NCBI GenBank assembly: GCA_011799875.1
Contig: CM022301.1
Span: 212,681,888 to 212,745,887 of the forward strand
Length of the DNA stretch: 64,000 nucleotides
Direction of reading: 5' to 3'
Source of the DNA: Thinopyrum elongatum
Lineage: Eukaryota > Streptophyta > Magnoliopsida > Poales > Poaceae
This document shows positions 45,299 to 56,538 of this stretch, in pieces. Numbering within the stretch: position 1 is the first letter of the stretch; each line of letters starts with the position of its first letter. The notes under the pieces were generated by a model. The model did not search any database. It saw only the letters and a list, made by a program, of their open reading frames with translations, and was not told where the DNA came from. Position numbers and translations under genes: made by a program.

Positions 45299-48200
45299 TC
45301 ATCTCTCTAAAACATCTCTGTAGACAATGTTGTTGGTGCTTTTCCCGGATTTGTCAACCTCCTTGTTTGGCTTGGCCAAAATCCGTGTCGTCTCTCTTGA
45401 CACTCCCCTCGACAATGCAACATATAGCTGACCATGTGAGAATACAGGCTCAGGAAGGTAAATACCGACGTTTGGGATGGTCTGACCCTGTGCCTTGTTA
45501 ATTGTCATCGCAAAACTCAGGCGGATGGGGAACTGCTTTCTCTTAAGTTTGAAGGGAAGTGAGCTGTCCTCTGAGGGCGACATAGGGATCCTAGGTATGA
45601 ACACCCTCTTTCCAGCATGCTGACCACCAACAATCTCCGCATCAATTGCATTATCCTGGAAGGCTCTGGCATAAGCCGTGTTCCGTTGCATAGATCATTA
45701 TGAGGGTCGAGGTTCGGAGCAGAATGACTGGACAGTTGACCTTTAATCTCAAAACATGCGGTGGCAAACCATTTGGTGTGATCGAGTTCAGAAAATCAAT
45801 TGTGTAATTATTCTGCAAGTCATCCTCGATTGAGTCAAAGCTATGGTATAACTTTTCTTCGCCTAGAAACCTGGAGATCATCTTGTCATTGAGGTCATCC
45901 ACATGATTGTTCTTGGTCGATAGAATTGCACGTGCGCTCATGTACTCTCTTGATCTAGCATTAGCATGCAGCGATGGAAAGACATCTTCGATGAGCTTGT
46001 TAATAGCTTTTTCATTGTCGGTATAGCCAATCACAATGTCGTCAGGGAGACGCACATAGTCGTCGCCTATTGTCTCATCTGTTCCATTACCGATCCTTAG
46101 GAGGTATTCAGAGAACCAAGGATCGGCCTATGCCCGCATATTGCGCATGAGGCGTATCTTGCGGGTCTTCTCCCACAAATAGGATCTCAGAAGTGTAGCA
46201 TCCGTGATCTATGCTCTTGTCCCATGTGTGACAACAGGAAGGACTTGCCGAAAATCCCCACCAAAGACGACAACCTTTCCCCCAAATGGCAAAGGACACT
46301 CCATTATATCCTGGAGCGATCTATCAAGCGTCTCAACTGCTTGACGTTTTGTCATAGCGACTTCGTCCCAAATTATCAAGGACGTCTGTTTAAGCAACTT
46401 CGCTGTACCACTCTGCTTTGTGAAACTACACATGCTGTTGTCAGTGAGCTTGATTGGAATTTTGAACCTGGAGTGCGCAGTCCGTCCTCCTGGCATTATC
46501 GACGCCGCTATACCTGATGTAGCAGTTGCTATCGCTATTTGGCCCACGGAACGCACCTTTGCAAGCAAGGCCTTGTACAAGTATGTCTTCCCAGTGCCTC
46601 CTGAACCATCAACAAAGAATATCTAGCTTTTTTGGTTCATCACATGATCCATTATGTCATTAAAACCAGCCGACTGCTCATTGTTCAAACTGTTAAATAG
46701 ATCTAGATGTTCTTTGTCCACTGTGACTTGCCTCTCCTCTGTTACTTCTCTGTACTCAGAGTCATAAGAACCATTGGTCTCAACCAGATCCGGAAGTCCA
46801 TAGTTTCTAATATCCTTTCCCATGGATTGTAACATATCCCTGATATCTCTAAGGACCATCTGCTCAAGTGTTGCCTCATCGGATTGATTACGACGGTAAT
46901 CCTCAGACATTGATGCTAGATGTTTGTCCCACATCTGTCAGATTTCTGTTGCCTCACAGAATACCAGTATAGTCGCAAACAACCGTCTTAGGGCACAAGG
47001 CATCTGAAATGTGGCTGCCTCCGTCATGCAATCATCAAGAGTCCTATCATGCTCAATGAGGCCTAAGTGCTCGCATGCCTCCCTGAAGGAACTGCATGGC
47101 TTGCCATTTACTGTTTTTAAATCATCAAATGAAGTGGCACCTCGGACATGACTTAGGAGCACACGCAAGTAGTACCTCTCTCCTTCAGCAGGGTGTGCAT
47201 ACACAAGTCTTCCAATCTGTGATCTCTTACTTTTTCTATTCTGCCAACTCTTATTTCCAGCTATCCATCTATAATGTTCTGGAAACTCTCTGTACAGCCA
47301 TTTCCGTGCTTCTGGAAACTTCTGGTTCATCTGAAAGTACTCGGTAAGCACGGACTTGGAAGAAGATGGCCGAGCGACAACATCTTCCAGATTTTCACAT
47401 GCTTTAAATGCAACCGTATGCATGTTTGGCAAATGAAGCTGGAGCTGTAGCACAGATGGACTGACACCAAACATTTTAAAACCGAAAATCCTATAAATAG
47501 CTTCTGGAGGAGATACATAGCGTGCATCCCTATACTGTCGGGTTTTATTGATGATTCCACCTTCATTGATGATATCCTGCTCGAATGCAAATGATGTCCG
47601 ATCATGCCCGTTGTAGATGTACTTGAACAAGTACTTGACTGCCTTAATGCTCGAGCATGCTTCGACATTAATGTGGCAGTTGTATGTCATAAGTAGATAA
47701 GGGTTGTAAGGGACTACCCATCTATTGTCCAAATCAGCTTTCTGATCCGAACCCTCTGCCCGTCGTCCCTCCTTCTATATATGGGATATGAGTCTTTCCC
47801 TTGCTGTGTGGCATCGCAAAAATCTCGCGGGTAATGAAATCGGCATTGTCCCTCAATCATGCAAGGACAACTTTTTTTGAGCTCACCACAGGGTCCGTGT
47901 AGCATGTGTTTGACGACCAGATCATGTAGAACGGGGTGTTTCTCTTTGTCAGGTATCTCTGCAGATATCACCTGATCATAGTCATCTGGGGTCGCTAACT
48001 TGCTTTTTGCTTTCATGATTAGAAGTATATGCTCATGAGGGAGGCCTCGTTTCTGAAACTCCGTGACATGTACATAAGCTGCTACTTCTCCGAAATGCTT
48101 ACCCTTAGTTAGTAAGTCCATCATATGTCGTTGTTTAGCTCTGTATACTCTTGCGGTCTTGCCACCAGGTCTGGACGGTCTTGTGGCAGCTGTCCAGGCA

Positions 48201-49690
48201 ATAGTTTCTCTGTTATCTTCTCCCAATAGGGATTGCAAGTCATCGTAATAAAATAATCTGATTTGCCCCACCGCTGGACAATTGCCATTGCATCCAGGAA
48301 TCTCCGTTGCATGTCGCGATCACCACCAGGAAATGTACGTGGAAGCACGATTCTTTTGCCAATCCGATCACCGCGTGACTCGCCAGCAACAACGGTGTCA
48401 ACAAGACCCTATACTAGTAACCAATGTTACAGAAAAACATGGAACATGTATATTGTCGTTGCATTATAATGTGTTAGAATAAACACAAGCACGTTACCTG
48501 GTAGAGGTCGGCGCGTATAACCTTCTGATTTTCTGGCTTCGAGTACCAGTCAAGCCTCATAGACTCAATCTTGATATACATGTCAACAGCCCACTGTTGG
48601 AAAAGGCGCCCCCCGAACAGGATGATGTTTAAAAGTTTCTTCCTGACCTGCAGCTTGAAGCAGTAGTACTCCCTTGCACTAACAAATTTCCTGGATTGTG
48701 TTGCATTCACCTCATTGTCACCAAAATCCTCATCTGGGTTATCCTCGTTGTCGTCTACAAGATTGACAACATAAATATCAGTGTGCTGGCTGGACTCATA
48801 ATGATTGACACAATAAAAATTGAAGAATAAGAAATGATGACCGATACCTGCAGGTAAATCAGTGGCATGGTCTTCATGTGCTACAAAATTCCCAACTTGT
48901 TCGCTTTCTCTAATCAAGTTTTCCTCTGATAGATAGATGAAAACATAAGTTTACATTAATAAATAGCAAGCCTAACCCTTGTTAATGAATACATACCTGT
49001 ATGTACATCAATGTCTTGGTTTCCTTGTGGTGCAGAATTATCTGATGAATGTTGGGTCCTGTCATCGGGGGGACCAACATATGGCATCCAAGGATTCCAA
49101 CCAATCTCCCCACGTGGGAAGAATAGGGGATAAGACAACGGGTCATAGCACCCATAGTATGCTCTAATATACAAGGGCCGTTCTCCTTTTTTTCCATGCA
49201 CGACAACACTCCTGTCAAAGCAATTTTGTGGGTCGCTCCCTTCAACCCATATCGCTGCCACCTGAGAAGTCGTTGGGGCATTGTACCTTCATTGCACCGG
49301 TCCCTGCAGAAGCCTGAGACAATTTTTTCTGACTGTAGGCTTGACGTTGTCTCTTTAATATGTCATCCCTATTTTGTGAATACCGTTCCCTTTCCAGTTG
49401 CCTCTTTTGCTCCATAGGATCTACATCTATGATACATTATAGTTTTAATTCAGAGTCTCAAAATGTTACCTGAACAACGGAACATAAGCCAATAGTACAA
49501 GGTTATTTTTACTTTGGGTCATGGCCAGGGGTGTATGTGGCACACATTGCTGGTCATTAGGCAACGCTTTTGGAGTCTCATTATTTTGGCGTGCATCACG
49601 ACGCCATTTCAGAATGGCATCTTTATTTCGTGCATAGTATTCTCTGTCCCGCTGCCTCTTCAATTCCTTAGGGTCTGTATAAATACAAAC
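45299..49690 (-). pseudogene. Helitron RepHel (Rep-helicase) gene, decayed
   Basis: From 49690 leftwards: basic N-terminal repeats (KRQRDREYYARNKDAIL; KRQLERERYSQNRDDIL), Helitron-like N region, HUH Rep domain (FQKRGLPHEHILLIM near 48030; YLFKYIYNG near 47610) and PIF1-type helicase (GGTGKT near 46595, IIWDEVAM, VVVFGGDFRQVLPV, INKAQGQTIPNVGIY, YVALSRG). An intron at 48412-48497 has GT..AG. One frame runs 47732-45651 with stops at 46938, 46623, 46206 and near 46130, each one C-to-T step from CGA or CAG. Frameshifts occur near 48160, 47735 and 45690. Normal role: rolling-circle Helitron transposition. Inactive here. Confidence 0.9.
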
Positions 49691-50576
49691 AGAAAGTTAG
49701 CGCATAAGCAATAACAATGTTCATCATTCAAGAAAAACTGTAGCGCTTAGTAGGCTGTTAATTACCCACGGAGTGGGAGTTGGTTATATCCTGAAATGGG
49801 GTGCGTGCCCCCGCGCGATTGGGAGATGACATACCGCCGTGTATTAGTAGAATCTGCCAAGAGGGTTGAATTAAAGCATATTAGTTAGAACCAAATTGCA
49901 GATCTGATCCCTGTTACCATTAGTGGCAAATAGCATTCATGTACACACAATATTATTAAGAATAAACATGCTTGTTATGTTTATGCAGGATACATGCTCA
50001 AGATTTTTTGTTTTTATTGATGTCAAGCAGGATGGTGCGGTTAGTAGATTGACTGTATTATAAATTCTGCTCATCTTAGGCCTTCATCTGAGGTAGGTTC
50101 AAGGACTTGCCGATAGCGAGGAGGCGACGGAGGAACGGCTGCCCACGGTGCGGTGCAGGGCGGCGAGGGCGTCGTTCCGGAAGCAGACGATACTGCCCCA
50201 GGGCGAGGGGATCTGCTGGGCGGCGAGGTCGGGGCGACGGTGCTACGATGCAGCGATGGGATAATTGTTTTGTTTCCTTCCTGATGATGCGTGATTTCAG
50301 GTGTTCCCTCCCACCATGGAATGGTGCAGCGATGGGAAGTTATTTGTTTCCCTGCGTGTGGTTGATGATTGGGAGGGACGTGGAGGTGATTTCCTCTGCG
50401 GTGGAATGGTCCGTCCATGTGTAAATTATTAAGTGCACCCCAAACAACACATGAGGTTAAGGTTGACCATTAGATTGATTTTAGTGGGCCTAATCGTAGG
50501 GTGGTAATTGGTCTGTGTACGTTTAATGGGGTGCGTGAAGAGAAGTTAATGTTTGCTCTTTTATTAGTAGTAGAGA
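49691..50576 (-). other. Helitron 5' region
   Basis: Upstream non-coding region of RepHel, with CACCCCATTAAACGTACAC near the 5' terminus. The GC-rich frames near 50071-50424 are on both strands and not gene-like. Confidence 0.55.
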
Positions 50577-50645
50577 TTATTGTGATTTTTTTTCTGACCG
50601 GATGCAGATGAGCCTGGCACCGAATTAGGTTTTCGGTATGAAATG

Positions 50646-51043
50646 TGTAATAAAACTAAATCAGTGTAGCATGGATTGGGGTGGACAAAGTAATGAGTGG
50701 ATACAGTTCAGTTCTCTTGAACTTTGCAGTGACACTTGTCCGTTGCTTGATGCGGGTTCATTTTTGTACTACTAATCTCTCCAGTGGCGGCACGTGGCAC
50801 GCAATGTCATCTTGGACATAGCCCCTGCTTTGGCAATTTTCAGAAAACCCCCTGAGTTGTAACAGATTTACATTAAAATGTCCCCAGTCTTTGTAAATCC
50901 TAAAACATTAACCCGCACCATCATATTCTCCAGTTCCCAAACCCTAGCCAAATCTCTAGCTGTCATTGACGGCTTTGATGCGGCCAATCCCTCTGCCCTG
51001 CTAGCCTTACTTAGCTTACTCATTTCCCTGTATAGCTTTCGGT
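50646..51043. other. Spacer without recognised features
   Basis: Between the MITE and copia D. CCCAAACCCTAGCC near 50936 is telomere-like but single. The 61-codon frame at 50878 is unsupported. Confidence 0.4.
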
Positions 51044-51672
51044 TGATTAATGGATGGGCTTAGGCCCATGTAGGACAATAATCCCTGGTTAATCTTTAAG
51101 GTTCATTAATGTGCCCGACAAGTGGTGAAAAGTGTGGGAAGTTTAGTACCATACTGCTACAGTAAGAAGAGTGAGACCTCTTTATAAGGGCTGCTCTACC
51201 ACTTGCTATTGGGAGCTTGGGAATAAAAGTTGTACACATGCGCTCCTCCGCCGCCCGCCTCGCCTCGTCACGACGAGTCGCTTACGGAAGTGCCACTGTT
51301 CGAGACGTTGGACCATGGGCTGTTCGCGGACTCGATCGTGGGCCCGAGCCCAGGCCCAGGCCCATCTACCCGATGGCCTATATAAAAAGGCTCTGGCCAG
51401 TGGAGTGAACCCTAACTCAGTTCACTCACTCCCTCTCGCACAACCCTAACCGTCATCTACTGTTTCTCTCTCTGTGCTGCTTCCGGCGATCCCATCCCGA
51501 CGACCGTGTGCACGGTTGGTCGGGAGAACAGGTGCCTCCGGAACCCTGTCGTTCGAGATCCTGCCCGGGAGAATGGCAATAAGGTTTTTGGGGAGCGTCT
51601 CGACGCGACTGCTCCCGATCTGTCCCCGTCTCCGTCCGCCTCTGCTTCGACTACTTCCCTTGCATCGACTCC
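51044..51672 (+). repeat. 5' LTR and leader of copia D
   Basis: TATA box TATATAAAAA at 51379-51388. The LTR/leader border is unclear because the 3' LTR copy is cut after 103 bp. The frames at 51446-51823 on both strands are not used. Confidence 0.65.
51379..51388 (+). promoter_or_regulatory. TATA box of copia D LTR
   Basis: GGCCTATATAAAAAGGCTC context inside the LTR, followed ~45 bp later by a C/T-rich likely start region. Confidence 0.6.
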
Positions 51673-54600
51673 ATGGCTGATGACGAAGCCGCCAAGAAGA
51701 AGGCCTCGGTCGATGTCGAGGCTGCCGCTGCCGCTGCCGCGTTGGCCTGGCCAACCGGAGGGGATGACTCGTTCATCCCCTATTTGCTCGTTCATGTGCT
51801 GGCCGTATATATGTTGTTCATAGATGTTTCGGTTCTATGTATTGTACGTGCTCACATGCTTAGGTATCGGTATGAGATGCATACCGTATTTGCCATGCTT
51901 ACTGTTTACTCGTGGATTAGATTAGTTGGAAAAGTGCTAATATTTCCAAAAATCCAAAAACCTTATTTTAGGCACTTTTCGACTCATGGCTTCGCCGCTA
52001 CATTGAAACCAGAAAAGTTTACCGGGACGCATTTTAAGCATTGTCAGACAAGGACTACCTTGTGGCTCACAACAATGAACGTGTTCTGGGTTGGTGGTGT
52101 GTCTCCCACGGTAACGATTGCTCCTGAACAGGAGAATGCGTTTAGGGAGGCAACCACCATCTTTGTGGGAGCCGTTCTTACTGTGATCGGAGACAAGCTA
52201 GTTGACGCATATCTCCATATACGTGTTGCCAAGAATTTGTGGGATGCGCTCGAAGCTAAGTTCGGCGCAACCGATGCTGGAAGCGAGTTGTATGCTATGG
52301 AGCAGTTCCATGATTACAAACTGGTTGATAACTGGTCTGTATTGGACCAGGCCCATGAGATACAATGCATCGTTAAGGAGCTGGAGCTCCTGAAGTGTGA
52401 GTTACCGGACAAGTTTGTCGCGGGTTGCATTATTGCAAAACTTCCTCCTGGATGGAGGAGCTTTGCTACTTCTCTCAAGCACTTGAGACGTGAATTCTCT
52501 GTTGAGGATGTCATTGGTCATCTAAGTGTTGAGTAGAATTCGAGAGAAAAGGACTCACACGTAAAAGGGGCAGAAGGTTCTTCTAGCGTCAATGTGGTGC
52601 AGAAGAATTCCCACAAGTTCAAGGGAAAGAACTCTGTCTAGCAGAATACTACCTTTAAGAAGAAGGGTAAGAAGAAAGACAAAAAGAGAGATGGCTGCTT
52701 TACTTGTGGTTCAAAGGAACACTGGGCAAACAAGTGCTCAAACAAGTACAAGAAGCCAGGACAGGACTCCAAGTCTGTCAATGTCACTCTGAGCAACAAT
52801 GATGGGGCATCTGGGTATGGTAATCTGTTTACCGTACTTTCAGTTTGCGAGTCCACCGATTGGTGGGTTGACACTGAGGCCAATATTCATGTGTGTGCTG
52901 ATGTGTCTTTGTTTTCTTCTTACCAGGTCGCACGAGATTGTTCCGTTCTGATGGGGAACGGCTCGCATGCTTCTGTTCATGGTGTTGGCACGGTAGATCT
53001 GAAGTTTACTTTGGGAAAGATCGTGCAACTGAAGAACGTGCAGCATGTCCCCAGTCCCCGCCATCAAGAAGAATCTTGTTAGTGGCTCCCTTCTATGTAA
53101 AGAAGGGTTTAAATTAGTACTTGAGTCCAACAAAGTAGTTGTATCTCGGTATGGACTAAGGGTATGATTGTGGTGGTTTGTTCCACCTTTCCCTGGAGGA
53201 TTTCTGTAATAAAGTCGTGAACCAAATTCATTCTAATGTGAACGAATCTGAGGTTTGGCATTCACGTCTTTGTCACATAAATTTCGGTTGTATGACGTGG
53301 CTGGCTAAGATGGATTTAATTCCAAGTTTCACTTTAGCCAAAGGCTCTAAGTGTCATGCGTGTGTGCAAGCAAAGCAACCTCGTAAGCCTCACAAGCCTG
53401 CGAAGGAGAGACACCTGGCACCACTAGAGCTCATACATTCAGATCTCTGTGAGATGAATGGTGTGTTGACTAAAGGTGGAAAGAAATACTTCATGAATTT
53501 AATTGATGATTCCACTAGATTCTGTTATGTGTATTTGTTAAATACAAAGGATGAGGCTCTACACTACTTTGAAATCTATAAGGCTGAAGTTGAGAACCAA
53601 CTTGAGAAGAAAATAAAACGAGTCCGGTCTGATCGTGGTGGAGAGTACTTTTCCAGTGAATTCGATTTATTCTGTGCGGAACATGGTATTATTCATGAGA
53701 GGACGCCTCCCTATTCACCCCAGTCAAACGGGGTTGCCGAACGGAAAAACCGTACTCTAACATATTTGGTTAACGCCATGTTAGATACATCGGGTTTATC
53801 CAAGGCATGGTGGGAGGAGGCCATATTGACATCATGTCATGTCCTGAATAGAGTTCCCGCAAAGGATAACGAGACCACTCCCTATGAGCAATGGGAAAAA
53901 AAGAACTACACTCTCTTACTTGCGCACTTGGGGCTGTTTGGCGAAAGTCAATGTGCCGATCTCCAAAAAGCGTAAGCTTGGACCAAAGACCATGGACTGC
54001 GTTAATTTGGGCTACGCTAAGAATAGCGTTGGCTATAGATTTCTAGTAGTGAAATCCGAGGTACCTGACCAGAAGGTCGGTACAATTATAGAGTGTAAGG
54101 ATGCTACATTCTTTGAGGATATTTTCCCCATGAGAGAAATGCAAAACACTTCTAGACTGGAATCTGATGAGACTCCTGAACCTGCCATTCCGATGGAATA
54201 TTATGAACACAAAAGTGATGAAAGTTCCACAGAGGATGAGGAGGAAGCTCTTGTTAGGAGCAAGAGACAAAGGACAGCAAAGTCTTTTGGTGATGATTTC
54301 CTCGTGTACCTCGTGGATGACGACACTCCCAGTTCCATTTCAGAAGCTTATGCATCTCCGGATGCTGACTACTGGAAGGATGTGGTCCGTAGCGAGATGG
54401 ATTCCATCATGGCTAACGGGACATGGGAGATCACTGATCGTCCTTATGGTTGCCAACCATTAGGATGTAATTGGGTGTTCAAGAAGAAGCTTAGGCCGGG
54501 ATGGTACTATTGAGAAGTACAAGGCTAGGCTTGTGGCCAAGGGTTATACCCAAAAAGAAGAAGAGGATTTCTTCGATACTTACTCACCTGTGGCTAGACT

Positions 54601-55868
54601 GACAACCATTTGAGTGTTACTCGCTTTGGCTGCCTCGCATGGTCTTCTCATTCATCAAATGGACGTTAAGACAAATTTCCTTAACGGAGAGCTAGACGAG
54701 GAAATATACATGCAACAGCCAGATGGATTTGTAGTAAATGGTCAGGAAAGAAAGGTGTGCAAGCTAGTGAAATCTTTGTATGGCCTAAAACAAGCGCCTA
54801 AGCAATGGCATGAGAAGTTTAATACAACTTTGACATCTGCTGGCTTTGTTGTTAACGAGGCTGACAAATGTGTATACTATCGCTATGGTGGGGGCGAAGG
54901 AGTTATACTGTGTCAGTATGTCGATGACATACTGATATTTGGGACCCACCTCAAAGTAATTGAGGAGGTCAAGGCCTTTTTATCTCATAACTTTGAGATG
55001 AAAACCTGGGCGTGGCTAATGTTATGTTGAACATCAAGCTACTGAGAGACATCGAGGGTGGAATTACACTTTTGCAATCCCACTATGTTGAGAAGATTTT
55101 GAGCTGTTTTGGATATTCGGACTGCAAACCTTCTGCAACACCATATGATCCTAGCGTGCGGATTCGAAAGTTCGAAGGCACGGTTGTAGATCAATTGAGA
55201 TATTCTCAAGTGGTTGGTTCACTGATGTACCTAGCTTGCGCTACTCGTCCTGACATCTCATTTGCTGTGTGCAAACTGAGCCGGTTTGTTTCCAATAGAG
55301 AAGATGTGCATTGGCATGCTGTTGAGCGAGTAATGCGTTATTTGCAAGGTACTGTGAGCTATGGAATTCACTATTCTAGGTACCCTACGGTACTTGAGGA
55401 GTATAGTGATTCGAATTGGATATCTGATGCTGATGAGATGAAAGCCACAAGTGGATATATCTTCACACTTGGTGGTGGTGCTGTTTCCTGGAAGTCTTGC
55501 AAGCAGACGATCTTAACGAGATCGACTATGGAAGCAGAACTCACAGCATTAGACACATCATGCGTCGAAGCAGAATGGCTTCGAGAGCTTTTGATGGATT
55601 TGCCAGTGGTTGATAACCAGTCCCGGCTGTCCTTATGAACTGTGATAATCAAATTGTGATTGCCAAGGCTAAGAGTTCAAAGGATAACATGAAATCCACA
55701 AAGCACATAAGAAGAAGATTAAAATCTGTCAGAAAATCAAGAAACTCCGGAGTTATAGCGTTGGATTATATCCAGACGGCTAAGAATCTGGCAGACCCTT
55801 TTACGAAAGGGCTATCACGGATTGTGATAGAAAATGCATCGAGGGAGATGGGTATGAGACCAACGTAA
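51673..55868 (+). pseudogene. gag-pol of copia D, many lesions
   Basis: gag (51673-52536: MADDEAAKKKASVDVEA.., LWDALEAKFGA, LPPGWRSFATSLKH). TAGs at 52533-52535 and 52638-52640 interrupt it before a CCHC knuckle (CFTCGSKEHWANKC). The protease box reads DTEA instead of DTGA. Integrase 53178-53975 has the HHCC finger, HSD, SDRGGEY and AERKNR (D,D,E all present). RT 53884-55030 has [12 protein letters not shown] and YVDD, with frameshifts near 53935, 54495 and 55005 and a TGA at 54612-54614. RNase H 55012-55868 has YSDSNW, STMEAE, NCDNQIV and ADPFTKGLS, with a stop near 55636. Close to complete but inactive. Confidence 0.9.
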
Positions 55869-56435
55869 GTTGCCATGGGGAGACCAACGTAAGTTGCCAT
55901 GGGGGTAACCCAACCTATGTGATCGGAGATCCCGTGAATTAGGACCTGGAAAAACAATCCAGCAGTCAACTGAGGAGAGTATCCTTAATTAACCCACTCT
56001 ATTGGAGATGCAATAATACTCTCAATTCTTTAAGGCAGGCTAACTTTTGTCTTAATGTGTTCCAAATCTTATGTAAGCAAGATGCTAACCTACAGAGCAT
56101 TCTTTGGAGGAACACACCTATGTGAGCCCGACTGCTGGTCACAGTCAATGAGATTGGGTGATCTCTAGGAAGATCATGAGAAGGTACGGAGTATGACTAA
56201 TAAGCTCCACCCGTGGAGTTTAGCCTTCAGTAGCCACGTATTAGTTGACAATGGGCGAAACTTCTGCACGCAAACTGACAATTCAAGGCATAGTCCATTG
56301 TTCAGTTGTGAAGAAGTCTAATCCCATTGCTCTAGGTGGAAGTTCAGCTTAACAGTCTCCACTGAAAATTCTAGTATTTCAAACATTGTTTGGAATAGTT
56401 GACAAACTTATGTGCCTCGAGATCTGGTGGGGGAA
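55869..56435 (+). other. 3' non-coding region and PPT of copia D
   Basis: Contains a small direct duplication of GAGACCAACGTAAGTTGCC at 55857-55905. The purine tract GGTGGGGGAA (56426-56435) precedes the LTR. Confidence 0.65.
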
Positions 56436-56538
56436 TGATGGATTATGGATGGGCTTAGGACCATATAAGATAATAGTCCCTGGTTAATCTCTAAGTCCCA
56501 TTAATGTGCACGGCAAGTGGTGGGAAGTGTGGGAAGTT
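56436..56538 (+). repeat. 3' LTR of copia D, first 103 bp
   Basis: Matches 51044-51150 with about 15-20 percent difference by eye. Cut by element E. Confidence 0.85.

Larger units (their letters stand above)
43070..50576 (-). mobile_element. Helitron (7507 bp) with RepHel remnant and captured gene fragment
   Basis: Minus-strand element. The 5' end TCTCTACTACTAATAAAAG is at 50576; the 3' end ..TGCACGTGCATGCTTACTAG is at 43070. A 10-bp palindrome TGCACGTGCA (43080-43089) sits ten bases from the terminal CTAG. It is inserted between A (43069) and T (50577), as Helitrons do, without duplication. It carries a decayed RepHel gene (45299-49690) and, in the opposite orientation, a dehydrogenase gene fragment (43756-44095). 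Helitrons are known for capturing host exons. Confidence 0.88.
42725..50635. mobile_element. MULE-type MITE split by the Helitron
   Basis: MITE parts are 42725-43069 and 50577-50635 (together 404 bp). The 10-bp GTATGAAATG flanks both sides (42715-42724, 50636-50645). Subterminal inverted parts are GAGCTCATCTGCACCCG and CCGGATGCAGATGAGC. Internally there is an inverted pair TTTCAACTCATTTGGACAT / ATGTCCAAATAAGTTGAAAT. The sequence is related to the MITE at 40620-41040. Confidence 0.78.
51044..56538 (+). mobile_element. Ty1/copia LTR retrotransposon D, 3' LTR truncated by element E
   Basis: The 5' LTR starts TGATTAATGGATGGGC at 51044; the matching 3' LTR start TGATGGATTATGGATGGG is at 56436, after a purine tract GGTGGGGGAA. 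Only 103 bp of the 3' LTR remain before element E (56539). All domains gag-PR-INT-RT-RNase H are present in order on the plus strand. The family differs from A, B and E. The 5' LTR end and PBS could not be fixed by eye. Confidence 0.88.

Noticed and set aside
50930..50945. Telomere-like CCCAAACCCTAG
   Set aside because: Single copy without array; chance match.
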